NCBI GenBank assembly: GCA_026168455.1
Contig: CM047426.1
Span: 72,815,986-72,879,985, forward strand
DNA from: Theocolax elegans
Taxonomy: Eukaryota; Arthropoda; Insecta; Hymenoptera; Cerocephalidae
Direction: 5' to 3'
DNA: 64,000 nt
The notes under the pieces are model-generated. The model was not told the DNA's origin, did not search any database, and worked only from the letters and a program-made list of their open reading frames with translations. Made by a program: the position numbers and the translations under genes. Positions 46,101 through 61,100 of the stretch are shown piece after piece; position 1 is the stretch's first letter, and every line of letters begins with the position of its first letter.

Positions 46101-49100
46101 AATATTGATAGAGTATTATTTATAAAAACAATATCGTGCGTGAATCATCGTCAACGTCTCATAAATATTTTTATTTTATGCCTTATATATATATATATAT
46201 ATATAGGTATATATTTTACTTATTTATTTAAATTAATTGAAAGCATTTCCATGTTTTGTGTAAATTGTTTTTCTTTACTTTGTTTTTGCAGTTGAGTATG
46301 AAGAAATTGAGTCGATTAAAAATATAAATATAAATATGTAAGAGGAAAGAAAAAAATAATTTTAAGGATAGGTCGTATTACATTGTCTATGTAATTAAGT
46401 TCAATGTTATTAACATATCTTAATCGGCACGCATATTCCCATATTTCTCGGATTTTATTAATTTCATCGACCATCCACGTTTACAGCTTAACAAAGTTAT
46501 TTTTTATATTTCTCCTAGCGGACAACAAAAAATCAAATTCAATAAATCATTGTAGAAGACTGCTGGTTTTTTCAATAACTCGCTTGTGTAACTCGATCTC
46601 GCATTTTATTTTTTAATTACCCAGTTATTGGAGTCCTTGTATATGTATTCCAAACAGCATCTCGCGTGCATCGTATTGGTTAATTTGCATTTACTTAATT
46701 AGAAATGTGTACATTTAAATAAAATAGTTTAGTAAATATTTATTTATTTTCAATGTACAACTTGAAATCTGTAGATTAGGTACTAGAAAATATTGACCCT
46801 TAACCCGCAGTTGAAAATTAAAAGAAAGATCTTTAAAACGTTTGTAATCAATATAAACAGTGACCAGTGTTTCTTCAAGCGATATTCTCAATATGTATAT
46901 ATACATCATTGATGTAAGTGTGCACATCCTATACGGATGGCAAACAATTTAAATCGCTTCTATAGTCATCGTAAAGTTGCCCCCCACGTGATATCGCGCT
47001 CATTACGACACGCGTGATGTTGCTCTGAGTTATCAGAACTGTCACAATTTCTCGATAACCCAAAGTCTCACGCTAAACGTTTGTCAAATTGACGTGTGTC
47101 TAACAGTCGTGTAATTGAAAACTTGGGTTAGTTTATTGTCGCGTAAAGAACGTGATAAGTGTTTTATCCACTAAAATGTGCATCTTTTTCTTGATCGTTT
47201 AACCCTTTTTGCCTTTGTAATCATCGTTGATTCACAACCTGCAACTGAAAAAAACGCGGAGATTACTAAATTTTACATCTTATACCAAATATTGATACAT
47301 CCATATCAGTGATTGTTGTGCGATATATATTTAATTGAGCAATTAGTTTTTACATGAAAAACTCTAGGCAGAAATATAAGAATGTTGAAATTAACAAAAA
47401 AACATATAATTTCTCTATAATGTAGACATTTTTTTTATTATTTAAAATCAACTTATCATTTTATTGTGTACAAAACATTTATACATATACATGTATATCG
47501 AAATTTCTACTAGGGATAATATCAAATTTTTAAAAACTTCGAAAGTGAAATTCTTAATTACAGTAGTTTTCGATGTATATATATTCCTATTAAACTTTGT
47601 ACATTTTTAGTTGATTATTTTCTTTTTAGTAAATACCTATATATTATGGTTAAATGTAATAAAATTTGTAATAATTATAAAAGCAAGTAGTAAAATGGAA
47701 GAAATATAGTAAGTTCTGTAGTTAAACAGAAGAAAATATGCGTGATGCATTTCTTTAAAATTCAATAAATTTACCATTTTTCCATTTTTCTATATACCTT
47801 TTATTAAACTTTATGTATCTCAATCTCGCCTCGCGCTCCGCGGTTCTGAATTTGTTGAATCGAAAAAAATGAACTTGACATTCTTACCGCACGATTGCGC
47901 GATTGTGCGCCCAGTTCGATGCAAATGCGACCGAGTGTCGGTTTGTTTTTTGTTCTCTTTACCTTTTTATATCCTTATATAATTATTATACTACAGTGTA
48001 ACTTTTATATAAGTTACGCGTAGGATATATCATTGATGTCGATTTGATTTAATTATAGTTTTTACGCTGTAGTGATATGGTATCGTATTTTGATTCTCCA
48101 CCGATGATAACTAATATTCGATGAATATGCCCGTATTAATAAGTGCAATCGAATACAGGAAGATGAGCAATAGCACTATTATCGATATATAGGGGAGACT
48201 GGGGCATTTTTGAACATTTTTTTATTTATTTTTTTTCTTATCGAAAACGATATAATTTTATACTTGGGACCATGGCAACTCCAAGTACTTGCCTCTAGCT
48301 ATTAAGACAAATTTTTTTACCCACGATATTTATTGATAGGACGGTTTATTTTACGGTTGATGAAAAAGGTATTTTGTTCAAAAATCCATATTTTCTAGCA
48401 ACTTGCGGAATTTTTTAAGGCACCAAATTTATCAATACAACATTTTACACTTACCAACTTTGACACTAAAACTAAAGTTATTTTTGTGAAATTTAAGTAG
48501 GTTTCGTTTCTTTTAGATTGGACACACGATGAATATACTATATAAAATCACCGTGCACCCATTTACTTGACACATTCAAATTTACCCCAGGGTTCGTGTT
48601 CAAAATTACCCCAATATAGAAAAAAACTTTAGATACACAGAGCGCAGCAGTAAATTAATATTTTCCAAGGTAATTACGATCAAAAGAAAGCTAGTATGAA
48701 TAGTTTTAACTTGTGTGATTTGCAAGTATATAAAAGGTACAGCGCAAGTGTGCTTTCAAAAACTAAGAAGTACAAATAAAATAAAATGAGATTTGCATTT
48801 TGGCAAGTCTCGCGAGTAAACGTAAACAATCGATTCGGAATAACTCGTAAATATTTTTGATTTGAGATAATACCATTTATTTAAAGAAACCGACCTATTA
48901 TAGCATTAATATTGCGATATAAAAGAGCTATTCAAAAAGTTCAAAAATACCCCAGTCTCCCCTATTGGCTCTATCTATAAATAAACGTTTTCGTAGTTAG
49001 TGTATAATCAAAGGACGAAATATATCAGCAAAGTTCTGTAATAATCTTTCAAGTGCTTTGAAGAAACAAGAGGTGAAAATCGTTTTCCGAATTGGATCGT

Positions 49101-52100
49101 TTGAATTCCCAATAACGTAAAAATGATATACTTGTAAGTTAATAGAAGGACAAAATAAATAGTAGCGAAAATAAAACGATAGGAAATAAAAAATGTTTGT
49201 TTGCGATGATTATTGGGGTGCGACCGCAAGTGGTAGTAAGTAAGTGATGAAATAACTAAGTAGATGAAAGTGAGAACGTGTAACACGCACTCCTCGTGGT
49301 TGAATTTCGTCGAGGCGGTGTAAGCGTATACACAATGGGATAGATATGGATATCGATCGGTCTGGATGATATCGGTGTCGCGATCGGTATTACGAGTGCA
49401 TTACGTATAGGGCTAGTTGCTCAATTCCTAATTCGATCGAGATCATTTAATTCAGATTCATGGTCAATCGCGAGTCTCGAGACGCGATACTCTTGACTAG
49501 CGCGCGTGTAACAGAATTACTCGTTCAACATCTAGCGCGGTACTTATACCATTAGATCGACTCGACTACTGTCTTTTGAATTTCGAAAGTTACGGATAAT
49601 TGAGAAGGTGAACCGAAAGAAGAGAGATATAATGTACACGAGAAATATAACAACTTACATTTGAGACACTGCTGTATCGTATTTCTTTGTTTGGAATTGC
49701 AAATTAATATGTATATAAATAGAAAAAGAAGTATTTAATATCATAATTATTTTACATTATCAATATGATAGTTAATGTCTTTTATTTTCTGTATTAAATT
49801 ACTAGACAATATCCAAATTAACGTTTTGAACTATAAATCGCAAACTCAAGACTACACAGAGACAGGTCAAACAAATAAACCACCCGCATAGCTATAGCAC
49901 AAATTTACCCTGAGTAATGGCAGGCTATTTGTGTAAAATAACTTATACTTCATCTATATATGAATTAAATGACTTACAAGTAGAAATAATATTTTAAAAC
50001 AGATTGAGACGATAATAAATATTTTTAAAAAATATTATACTAACTATATATACGATGAAAGGCGTGCAAAGTTATCCGATAGTGACGTAACGTCAATTTC
50101 TGAGAAAGTACAGACAGGAGAAATTACCATGCGTTGATAATAAGAAATGCAGTAATCGGCGCAAATGTTGACATGCTAACAATAGATTTACGTACTACTG
50201 GATTTAGCTAAGACTTTATTTTCTGGAGTTCTAATCCTCTGTTGATCAGTTAATTGTGTATATATATATATGTTTATAGAGTACATATTGACAAAATTTT
50301 CATTATTATAAATTTACCTATTCAATTTATACATCAATCATTAAATCATTAGATCAGCAACTTAGAAGCATTGTCAGAAAATATGACAATAGATACATAC
50401 GTATAACTCTGTGACTACATATTCAAACCCTTTCAAAATGTGTATAGAACAAGGGTACAATAGATATCATATTTAAAATGAACTAAATATAATGTGAAAT
50501 TCGGCGGGTGCAATTATTAAATAGAATTTATTGTTCAATCAATTTGACGTATAACGATGATCGTGTAGTGTAAGTACATCGGAATGAAATCATAGGTTAC
50601 AGTCTGAACAAAAGATTAAAGCAGAGTCATGGGTAGCTACGAATAGATTCATGCAAATCACGTGCACGCGTTTTATCACTGTTTCCCCCGACATTTCTAT
50701 TCTATAAAATAGCTGCATTCAATTACGAATTGATGTAGAAGAAAATAATGATTAGCGCGTTAAACTTTTCTCAAAACAAACTAAATATAAGGTAAGAATA
50801 AAACAAAGAAGAATAAAAATAAATCAAATTTATGATATATCCTAAATTCAATAAAATAAATATTTTAGCATACAACTCGCGCTACTATCAAAATTCTCAG
50901 GAATGAAGAATTTTTTTTCGAACGCTGTTAAAGTAAAACACAAACGTGACTCTAAGAGTATCAATCGTAAGATTTATTTTAAATCACAGTGCATATATGT
51001 ATATCGTCAAACTATTAAAACTACATTAGAAAGTAATTAAGTAATATATACTTATTGTACATTTAATGTATACAGGCGTATGAAAATATACGGTTTTAAA
51101 ATATTACCATTTAATAATATTTCGACTCTTTTTTTAGTATACGATGATATTACGCAACTTTGCTAAGAATGTTATATATATATTTATTTTAAAAAAATAC
51201 AAAATAAAACGTCTATTTAATCTATAGGCGTGATTTTTTTTTGAAAATGAATTTAATATATTACTACTTTCTACCTTCAAATCATTATATTATATACTTA
51301 ATTTTTTCCTTTTCTTTACCCCTGTACTCAAGTATAATATTTTTGAAACTATGTCGAATAGCAAACGAAATTGAGATTTGAAAAAAATGTTGAATGACTT
51401 GACACATTTCGTTGAGAAAAAAAAAGCAAGACATAGGTAGCAGAAGATTTTGGGTATATTTTAGCCATACGGTAACAACGAAGCCCACGAGTCTCGCCTG
51501 ACTCATCGAAAATTTAAAAGGAAATCGGTTTGCTAGGTAAGTATAGTGACCGGTACTAAACAAATTCCAGTTGAATACACGTGCGACGCCCAAAGTTCGC
51601 GGTCCTGCAAATCCAAGAGCGATTGGCATAATACCAATTAAGACCTCATGATAACGTATTATTATTATTAATTATGCGAATTATCGCATTGAAAACATTG
51701 CAGTTTTATTCGTGATTCGGCGTACTCGACAAACAAATTGCGATACTGTTTACTTTTTTATGTATGATAATTTTTATTTTCTTACATATTATTTCTAAAT
51801 CAATTGTAATTACATTTTTTTTTATTTCGCGCATTTATTGCGCTAGCTCATTTTAATTATAATTATAATAATTCATTACTATTTGGAAAATATTTATTGA
51901 TTTTTAGTAACTCAAAAGTATTAACAATAATGTTTGATGGTTAAAATGATAGTTTTTTTATAAATTTTTTTCTCTTGTTTTCGTATATAGTAGAAACGTA
52001 ATTTCAAATAAAAAACTAAATCTGATGCAATTCGCGCAATACGATACATAAACTTTTGCAGATTGGCCTTACTACGGTAATAAATGAATATTATTAATAA

Positions 52101-55100
52101 ACAACTGTACAAATAAAGTTCTATTCGCATAATTTTAATTCGATCAAATAACCAGTAATTCTATCAATTTATAATTGTTCGTTCAATTATCTAATTTGTT
52201 TACTACGACATGGGCGTTGGCGGATAAATAAAACAATAGAATTGCTATGACTTGTTATTACATAAACTCTTATCCTGACGAAATCATCCTGACATTTTCA
52301 TCATGTGTATATATTACGTACATAACAAACATTTTATTTCTATGTGATTTATATACATGCCGCTGATTTAACTAAGATTATGAACACTCAAACCGATCGA
52401 ATTTCAATCAATTTTAAATAAAAACTGAGAATTGATTTACACGTCCTTAAGTATTATAAAAATTAAAATTTTATTAAAATTGCAAATTATGATTTACCCT
52501 AGTACTTAATTTACTCCTTAATATTTTATTAAGATTTGATTTGTTGGTTATTTCAATATAATTCAAGAACATTGTTTTTGCTTAACAAAACTAAATCGAC
52601 ATTTTTCATATAAAAGGAAAGTTAAGGATATATAATAGTTCCGTTGTTTGATACCTTAAAAGCATGTATATACGTCGTTTTAAACTAACTTGTTTCTTTT
52701 TAACTTGACGTTATATCTGCGCAAAATCGGCTGCATCGAGCAGTACAGAAGAAAGAACATATTGTTTTATGACTTATCTATGCTTAAATAAATTTATTTT
52801 CTACAATTGCAAGTATAGACTACACTACTTACTTCTCTGTCGACTCTCGTTTAAACAACATTTATATAGTCTTTCTCGAGTTATCATGTACATAAAATTT
52901 CTATTTTAAAATGAAAATATACTCGATTACATTTATTTTAAATACCCCATTTCCATCATGATTTAAGAAAACTTTATATTCATTAGATTTATTACAAAAT
53001 TTTCAAGTTACTCGATTAATATACATATTCTTTAATTTATTTTTTATAAAATTAGACACTTTAAAGTATATTGTTCTGATTAACCATTTTTTATTATACA
53101 GTCATAGAAAAGTAAAATTAAAGTTTCGGAATCAGGCATATATTGTATATTTGACAATTTTCAATCTTATAGTATTCTGCGGTATACTGTTCGTTAAAGA
53201 AGAGTAAAATTACATTATCGTCCAGCACGGAGACCCAAAGCTTATGAATCTAATAATTTTAGTTTGTTATAGCTTGCACAATGAAAAATATTATATTTAT
53301 GTAAATTTACATAAATAATCTTCAGTAGTGAAATCTCGGGTTAAGAAAATCAGAAAAATTACTATAGTTTAATTATTATATAAATATTAAATGGATTTTA
53401 ATAATAATTATAAATTTTTGAGAAAATTTTTCTATATTGTTTATTAATTTTTTTATTTAGATAGTCTGTGATTTATCTAACAAAAACTCTGGTAATATAA
53501 TGATATACTTTTAACTCCGTGTATTTTTACATTACAATTATATAGTTATAAAAAAAAATGCAAAAATTGTAGTACATATATGCAGGAAAGATATGTCAGA
53601 CCTACACATTGAGAAAAATAATTTTTTACTTTAAGCGAAATTAATCTTAGATCCAAAAAGAGTGGACCTTTTAAAATTTAGAAGAACATGTTTGATTCGG
53701 TATACTGATCTTCTTAAATCAATCTTCCTAGTTATAGACCTTGTTTTAGACATATGGAGATTCAATTTGATTATAGAGGATTCATTTAATATCAATCAGA
53801 TTTCGTCTTGGGTCATATTTAAGAAGAATTCTGTTTGAAGTAAGAAATTTTATTTTCAGTACAGTTGATTTTTTAGTTTGGTCAGGTTTATTTTTAACTT
53901 ATGAAACCTCGTGCGAACGAAGCACAAAGCTTCTTAATAGAGTCTACCTGTGTACGAAGGTATAGATAAAAATGTATAAAATTCCAATAACGTACAATAC
54001 ATGACAAATTACAATATACAACGGTCAATATTAATGAAAAAGATGCGTCGCGTCGAATACTGTTTGATAAGCCGAAAAAAACCAAAGTGATAACGAGATT
54101 GGAGTAATTATATCGTCCGGTTCCGATGCAGCTGTAGGATTTTTGGATGTCGTCAGGACTAGGATGCCGCACAGCTTCTGGATGATGTCGCGCATGTGCT
54201 TGCGAGCCGCACGCGACGCCGCACACCGAAAGAAAGGGAGAGAGGGAGGAGGAGGAGGAGGAGGTGGCGGAGGTGGCGGAGGCGAGGCAGAGCCAGGCAC
54301 CTAGGCGAACGATCAACCTCTCTAGGTTCAGTCGCAGCGCGTCGATCCGGCGAGCGACACCGCTCGCTCGCGTCCTCCTGTCTCCTTTCGATTTCGCGCG
54401 CCCTCCCGTCCCTCCTGGATCTCTTCGTCGTTGGATCTCTTCACCTGTTTCTCAGGTGATTGCACGTTACACCTCGACCTCTCCACCGTCTCGCAAGAGA
54501 TTTACGATATTCGGCCACCGCGTTGCACGCTGCCTTGTACCTCCACCAGATTAGTTTTACTCGGTTTCCAGACTCGTTTTCCCACCTTCGCTCGAGTTCG
54601 CGTTGACCTTGTCAAATCACCGAAATTCCTTCTCATCATCTCGTTCCGCGTCCATTCCGAATATTGGATTCGAGCCTCAAAAAATCAATGGAAATTCTGT
54701 TAATCGTTGAGAGAGACCCTCGCAATCTCACTGTTGTCAAGCGTATGGAGATGCGAATGTTTGGAAAAATAAATCAAATAGTGCTCACGAACACTCGACA
54801 CCCGTATGTTATTTTACGTTTATCTGTTTAATCCTGTAAATGTTATTCTCGGTGCGAATGGTGAAATTAAATAACTCAAGGTTGAAATTGTAGGTTCATA
54901 GGACTATAGGACTAAGTATATAGGACTTTAGTTTCTCTAGTCGTTAAAAAAAAATCTTCAGAAATCGTAGTTCCTATAAATAATTAAAAGCCGGTTTAAT
55001 ATTCTTTTAGCGCGGTGTCTCTAAAACAATATAAACTCTTGAATCGAAATTTAGTAAAAAGTAAAAAATGCACTGGTGTTCCTTAAAAATATAATCATAT

Positions 55101-58100
55101 TTATCAAGAATCAAATTTTTGCTCCTCTGAAATTCATAGATATTTATAAAACGATCTTATTGGTTTTTATTAATAGTTATGTTGTAAGATCTGTAATGTT
55201 GCGTTAACACCTTTATCATATATATATATTTAATTTTACATTGGCATATATTACGAGTAAGATTCAATTATTTAAAATTAAGAAATCCAAAAATTAAAAT
55301 TCTTGCAATTGACAGTACCTAAGTATTAATTGATTTTAATTGTTCTGCGTTTAACGGTAGATTAAATTGATTTATTAGTTCAATCAAAGAGCATCGAAAG
55401 TTTCCTTAATAAATACAGAGATATCTCGTTGATAGACGATCTTTACGAAAATCGCTCGGGTGACAAAATGATAAATGAAAAGCATATTTCGCTCGATTGG
55501 TACGTATAAAAATAAGAAGAAAGAGAGGAAGAGAGAGAGAGAGAGAGAAAGAGAAAAAAAACCGTTCTCCAGGAGAGCTGTCAAGAAAGTGACTTTTCTT
55601 TAAACGACAGTTGCCTCATTCACGCGCGTTTCAGTCGGCTAAGTACACACTCGTTGGCGCGCTTTTCACGGCCTCGTATAGACGTGTATACCGGCTAACC
55701 AGAAATTCGTCCAAGGCCAAACACAGTCGTTCATTGAAACACCTGAACACTGATTGCTTTATCGACGATCTTGAAATTCAGTCTCCAATCCTGCCCGGTA
55801 GCGCAAACGATACGCTCTCACAAGTATATCGATATACGCATACGTATATGTACCTGTATATTGCCCTTCTGCGCGGGACGTTGATGTTTCAAGCGCGACG
55901 TGTACGCACTCTCTAACCTTCTATAAAGCGATTCGAACTGTCCGGATGTAATTGGTAATCCTCCATTATTTTTCACCGATTTTTACAAAGCAAATCCAAC
56001 TTTGGTTTACCAATTATTTCGATCAGGATCAATCTATACGGATTTCCAATGCTAATCCGTCAGGCGCGAACACTCACTAGATTATTATTATTATTATTAT
56101 TATCATTATCATTACCGTGTAATAGAACCATTCGTTTTTCAAATTATAGGCATTTGAATAACCTTCTCGATAACTCTAATCGGTAGAAAATTATACCGCC
56201 GCAACATTTTTAATTCTTGTTATTTATACGATATTTAATAAATTGTGTCGCTTGGACGATAGAATTTCATAAATGTGTGGAATAATTAAATGCTATATGT
56301 ACGTAATTAGGTGAATTCCCGCGCGACAAACTACTTTTTAAACGTTATTTATTCTTTCTTGCGTATGCAATTTGTTCGAATGCCGTGCTTATAAATGGTT
56401 GATATTTGCACAATTGTTTCTTATAATAATAATCGCGGCAAGCTAAATTTCAGTATATTTTTATTAATATTATTATGTATTATCGATAATTTATTCGATG
56501 TCATAGCTCACTCATTAGTCTAATTGTACTTATTTTCTTGCGTCGCGCTTGCGTTTTATTCAACCTTTGGTATGCAATCTCGCTGCATTTAATAATTTGT
56601 GTTACGTACATATACCTATATAATTGTGTAATAATCTATTTCAATATTAAAGTAATATCGTTTGACAATATTAACAAAATTAAAAAAAATCGAATGAGCA
56701 ACTTAAATTTGGTGAGAGCACTTGATTATAATAGTAAAATTAGTAGGATCGATTGCACGATACACGGGGATGGATATAGTACAGTTCGATCCGTCCACAC
56801 GTACAAGGCGGCGTGACGCGCGTAATATAATAAACGAGGATGTCGAGGTTTAACGATCAAGTTGTGACAAATTGTTAGTAAATATATATTTACCGTCAGT
56901 ATCAGGTAGAGCTGCAGAATAGAAAAGTACAAATTAGGAGAAAAGGTTCGAGGCACGCGCAAGATGAACGGAATAGTTCGAAGTCAGGACGTGCTCGTCG
57001 AGGAAGACAAGAAAGGAGAATTGAGTAAATCGTATCCGTGTCCGTTGCGCTCGGTCTCTTGGGGCGAGGGAGCCAACACTGCTGTCGACGGTTCGGATAT
57101 TGAAGTGCCTGGAACACCGAGGACTCCCCGGACCTCTACGACGCCAGGTAGTCCACTGCCTAGTCACCTTCTATACGTCAACTTTTCCGTATAATCATTA
57201 ATATATCTCAATTGATTTTAATACTACTTATATAGATATAGATATATAACGTCTTACCTAACTAATTTAATAGTCAAGATTAATTAATTAATATAGGTGA
57301 ATGCTCGTGGTTAATTATGATTTTACTAAAAAAATAATAGAAAGTTAAATATTGATTAATTCGTTTTAATAATTACAGTCTCGTAAATATTCATTCGGAG
57401 TATCCACTTAGGTGTAAAATTAGGGAAAAGAAAACCTTTTAAAAATGGGCAAATCTAAGATTGAATCTAAGACGAAATCGTGTAGCCGCAAAAATGCGGA
57501 ATTTGACGTGTAAGGTACCAAAATAAAACTTCTGTACCTTTCGTTTCTTTTTTGGGTTAATCATGCTGGATGATCTATGAGTGACAAAGAGAATGAAAGA
57601 TAAAGAAAAAGCCGAAAAACCGTGAGAATGAGCCGAGTACAGTTAGTCTGGCCTCTATTATACGCATACACGTGTATATATCAGAAGGATTCACGTGTAA
57701 TACAATATACAATATACGTAACTGTAACGATGCCCTCGCGCAAAGACGCTCCAAAAATTTAGAGAAGAAAAGAAAAGGAGCAAAATTTCTTTTTCTTTAT
57801 CTCGATGGTCAAATTTCCTTCCAAAACTAACCAACTGACTTTGATAGTGACCAGTTGGAACTGGTTACTTTACGTACCTCTATTTCTCTCTGTGTATAAA
57901 AGGAAAACATTCCGATTCCGATTCCGATATATACCGCGCGTATTTCCATACGCATTCTTTAACCCGGTGAGAGAAAAAAGGTTGTACTTAGATTATCATA
58001 ATAAGCGCAAATCGTAAATAAAATTTCACGCAGAACTCGTTATGGAATAGTTCTTTGAATATTCATGCAAGAGAGTAATGATCACGCGGAAAATTTGATT

Positions 58101-61100
58101 GGGATAATCCAATTAATTAAGTGACTTATCGATAGAATAGCTGATTTTACTACTCGTATAATTAGTTTCCTCTCACGCACCTGGTTTATTCATTAAGCAA
58201 CGCATATATTGTCACCTGTCTAAGTCTATAGTAATTCCAATGATATTCTGGCAAGTGATATTTAGTTTTTTTTGTTTATAATTTACGTATAATTATTAAA
58301 TAAGTAAATTCATATTACTTTGACAAATAAAAAAATTGGAAAATAATAATCTCATTATATTTAATAATATAATAATAGATCGTTGTTTGAGTTAAGAAGC
58401 CAATGGTATCATTCTCATAATTTTTAATAAATAATAAAAAAATTATTTAATAAAGCGTTTAACTGTCTACCCGAAGACAATCTAATTTTATATTTGAAAA
58501 GACCATGCTCTAGGAAATTGCACCAACCATATAGTGGACAAAGAGTAATAAGTGCTTTTTCTAATGTAAAATTAGATTGAGTTCGGATAGACCGTTAAAC
58601 ACTGTATTAAACATACACAGTACCGAATAATCAATTCATTTTCTTTGAAAATAATTTATTATTAACAAGGTTTGAATATCGAATAAATTACAAATTTCCT
58701 AGCCTTTTTCAAGCATTTATAAACTTGTGGCTACAATATTCAAAACTAAATAAAAGCTCTTATTAATTAATAATTTTGTTGAGTTTAAAATTATCTAAAA
58801 ATAATAGTGTGTATATATGAAAAACTGTCGAAAGATTTATACCTCAAATATGGCGAAAGAATTTAAAGTGCAATCATGGAAAAGAAAATGTACGAGGACT
58901 ACTACTATACATCACGTCGTAAGAAACGAATAGAAGAATAAAATTCTACCTTTCTTTCTGATATAAAAGAAACTATGTTTCTAACAATAAAAAAAGTTTT
59001 ATACGCGCAAGTTTCATAACCTTGACGAGAGTTATTATTTTATGTTTGAAAAAGTAAAATGTTATTTCAAAAATAACGAAGGTATCTTTGGAAATCTGAA
59101 TCCAACTTTAAGACGTATTATTTTAAATATGGAGCACGGAGAAAGCCAGACTTATTTAGATCTTAGTGCTTCATTTTACAATAGTTACGCGCTTCTAAAG
59201 CTAATGTTCATAAAAATTCACTATAACTTTATTTGAATCCAGAATATCGTGAATTTAAAAACTGTAAAGTTAGATAATATCAAAATTATAAGAAGTATCA
59301 GCCGAAAATGTAAATAAAATTAAATGCTAATTTATCGTTTGTATTCGTTTCCTTTGTTTAATCTTAATTTCTTTGGAATTTGAGTTTAAATGATCTACCA
59401 ACTAATTAACCATAAGCAATCAAAATGGTAGGAATTTGCTTTGGTGACAAATAACTTTCGTAAAAAGGTACGTTACGAACATTAGGGACATATCCTACAA
59501 TTAGGATAAGATCCAAATTCCCAAAATTTGTTCTGGCATCTCTATAATAATATAGAATCGTATTAAATTTTGAATGCGAAACATCGATAGTATAGGGTGC
59601 TTTGATTTTGTTTAACCTACTCTTATTAACAATTATTAGTAGGTGATACATTTATCAAAATCTACAATCGATTATAATTGTAGGGAAACCCTCAAGTTTG
59701 CGTAAAATCATGAAACTTTTTTTTAAACTTTGATTAAGTAAAGCATTTATTGTTTATCGTTGATTGATGATAACCAATTTTGTTTCGTTTATATGTATAG
59801 TTCTATACAGCTGTTAAATGAAAAGCCATAGCCTTCAATACTAGTTTTATTCATAATTTTCATCACAGTAACGTTTTCCAAAATGACACACCACGTTTAA
59901 GATGCTTTGATCAATCATAAATAAATTACTCTTTCAATACAACTATACACTTTTATGGATTTTTTTAAACATATAGACATATAATTGTCAATATAAAAAA
60001 ATTGTGTAAAATTATGTATTAGATGTATAACTCTTCGCAATTATATACTTATAGATAAAGATGATTTAATTATTGTGAACATTGTTGTTATTTAAAAATA
60101 ATGTTTTTTCGTTTAATTAAAACGTTATGTGCGTAAGTAAATTATAAAAACGGCGCTTAAATGACGAAATAGAATAATGTCATCCTTGCGTACGTGCTTG
60201 AGAAAAATGTGACTAGTTTACGGTTTCTTCTTTTTGCTATAATACTCGTACACGTGTATATTCTTTCAACAATATTTGATTACTCGACTAGTGATACAAA
60301 ATTAATAGATTAAATGCGAATAAGTTCAATATATGTTGGATTGAAATATATGAGTTTTATAAATGATAAGTTAAAAAAAATTGTCTTTGTCCCAAAGGTC
60401 ACGAGAAATGCACGTTCCACCACGACATGGAATTGGATCACAGGCCGCCAACGCGGGAAGCTTTGTTGCCTCAAATGTCCCACAGCTACAAGCTCCTGCT
60501 GCAAGCTCTCGGCGAGAACACGGAGAGACAGGGACTACTCAAGACTCCCGAAAGAGCGGCCAAGGCTATGCTTTTCTTTACCAAGGGATACGACCAAAGC
60601 CTCGACGGTCAGTCGTCTCTCTATTGCTCTCTCTAGTGCTTCCGTGTATTTACCCATACTCCATCGATTATTCCTAACTTTTCATTTTTCTTTTTTTTTA
60701 TAATCGATATAAATTACCTTTGACTTTTATCTTACTGGATTGTTGACCGAGCGCCCGATATGACATCACACTGACGCATACCGCACGTGGATACGTTATA
60801 GAAAAATTACATTTCATGATATGTCAGTTAGCTTAACGAGATTTTTTGCTCGGGTCTAAAAACTCATAAGTAACATCTTAATTTCCTATAGGTATTCCAA
60901 AACAACATTAATTAAATCAATTTGCTAATTGTTAATCTTAACGTTATATAGAAACAATTTCGTATACTCGTACATTTACACCTTATATATCCTACTCGAA
61001 AACCTCAATTTATCTTGCTTACTGTTGAATAATAATTTAAGTATAACAAATGTTTAACCTTAATAATATATTTATTCTATTAGATCGTTCAGTGTTAATC

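Larger units (their letters stand above)
43165..54326. other. Very long first intron of the distal Punch isoform
   Basis: About 11 kb up to the next promoter-like site, and 17.2 kb to the common exon. Mostly AT-rich. CpG-rich islands at 45.0-45.5, 46.96-47.06, 47.82-47.96 and 49.29-49.52 kb could be regulatory. One 777-bp transposon lies at 48.19-48.97 kb. At 45020 a TATAAAAA followed by GAAAG|GTGAGA might mark a further leader exon; evidence is thin. From 49.6 to 53.9 kb I see nothing but AT-rich sequence. Confidence 0.5.
54456..56905. other. Candidate leader intron upstream of Punch exon B
   Basis: Contains GC-rich 54.46-54.70 and 55.60-55.93 kb. The latter has a long plus frame without an ATG, between an acceptor-like and a donor-like site, and an initiator-like TTTCAGTCGG. 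Also a GA-rich tract (55521-55558) and an ATT repeat (56080-56114). Confidence 0.4.

Noticed and set aside
55611..55916. 101-codon plus frame
   Set aside because: It begins at a TTG, not an ATG, and I found no partner exon.
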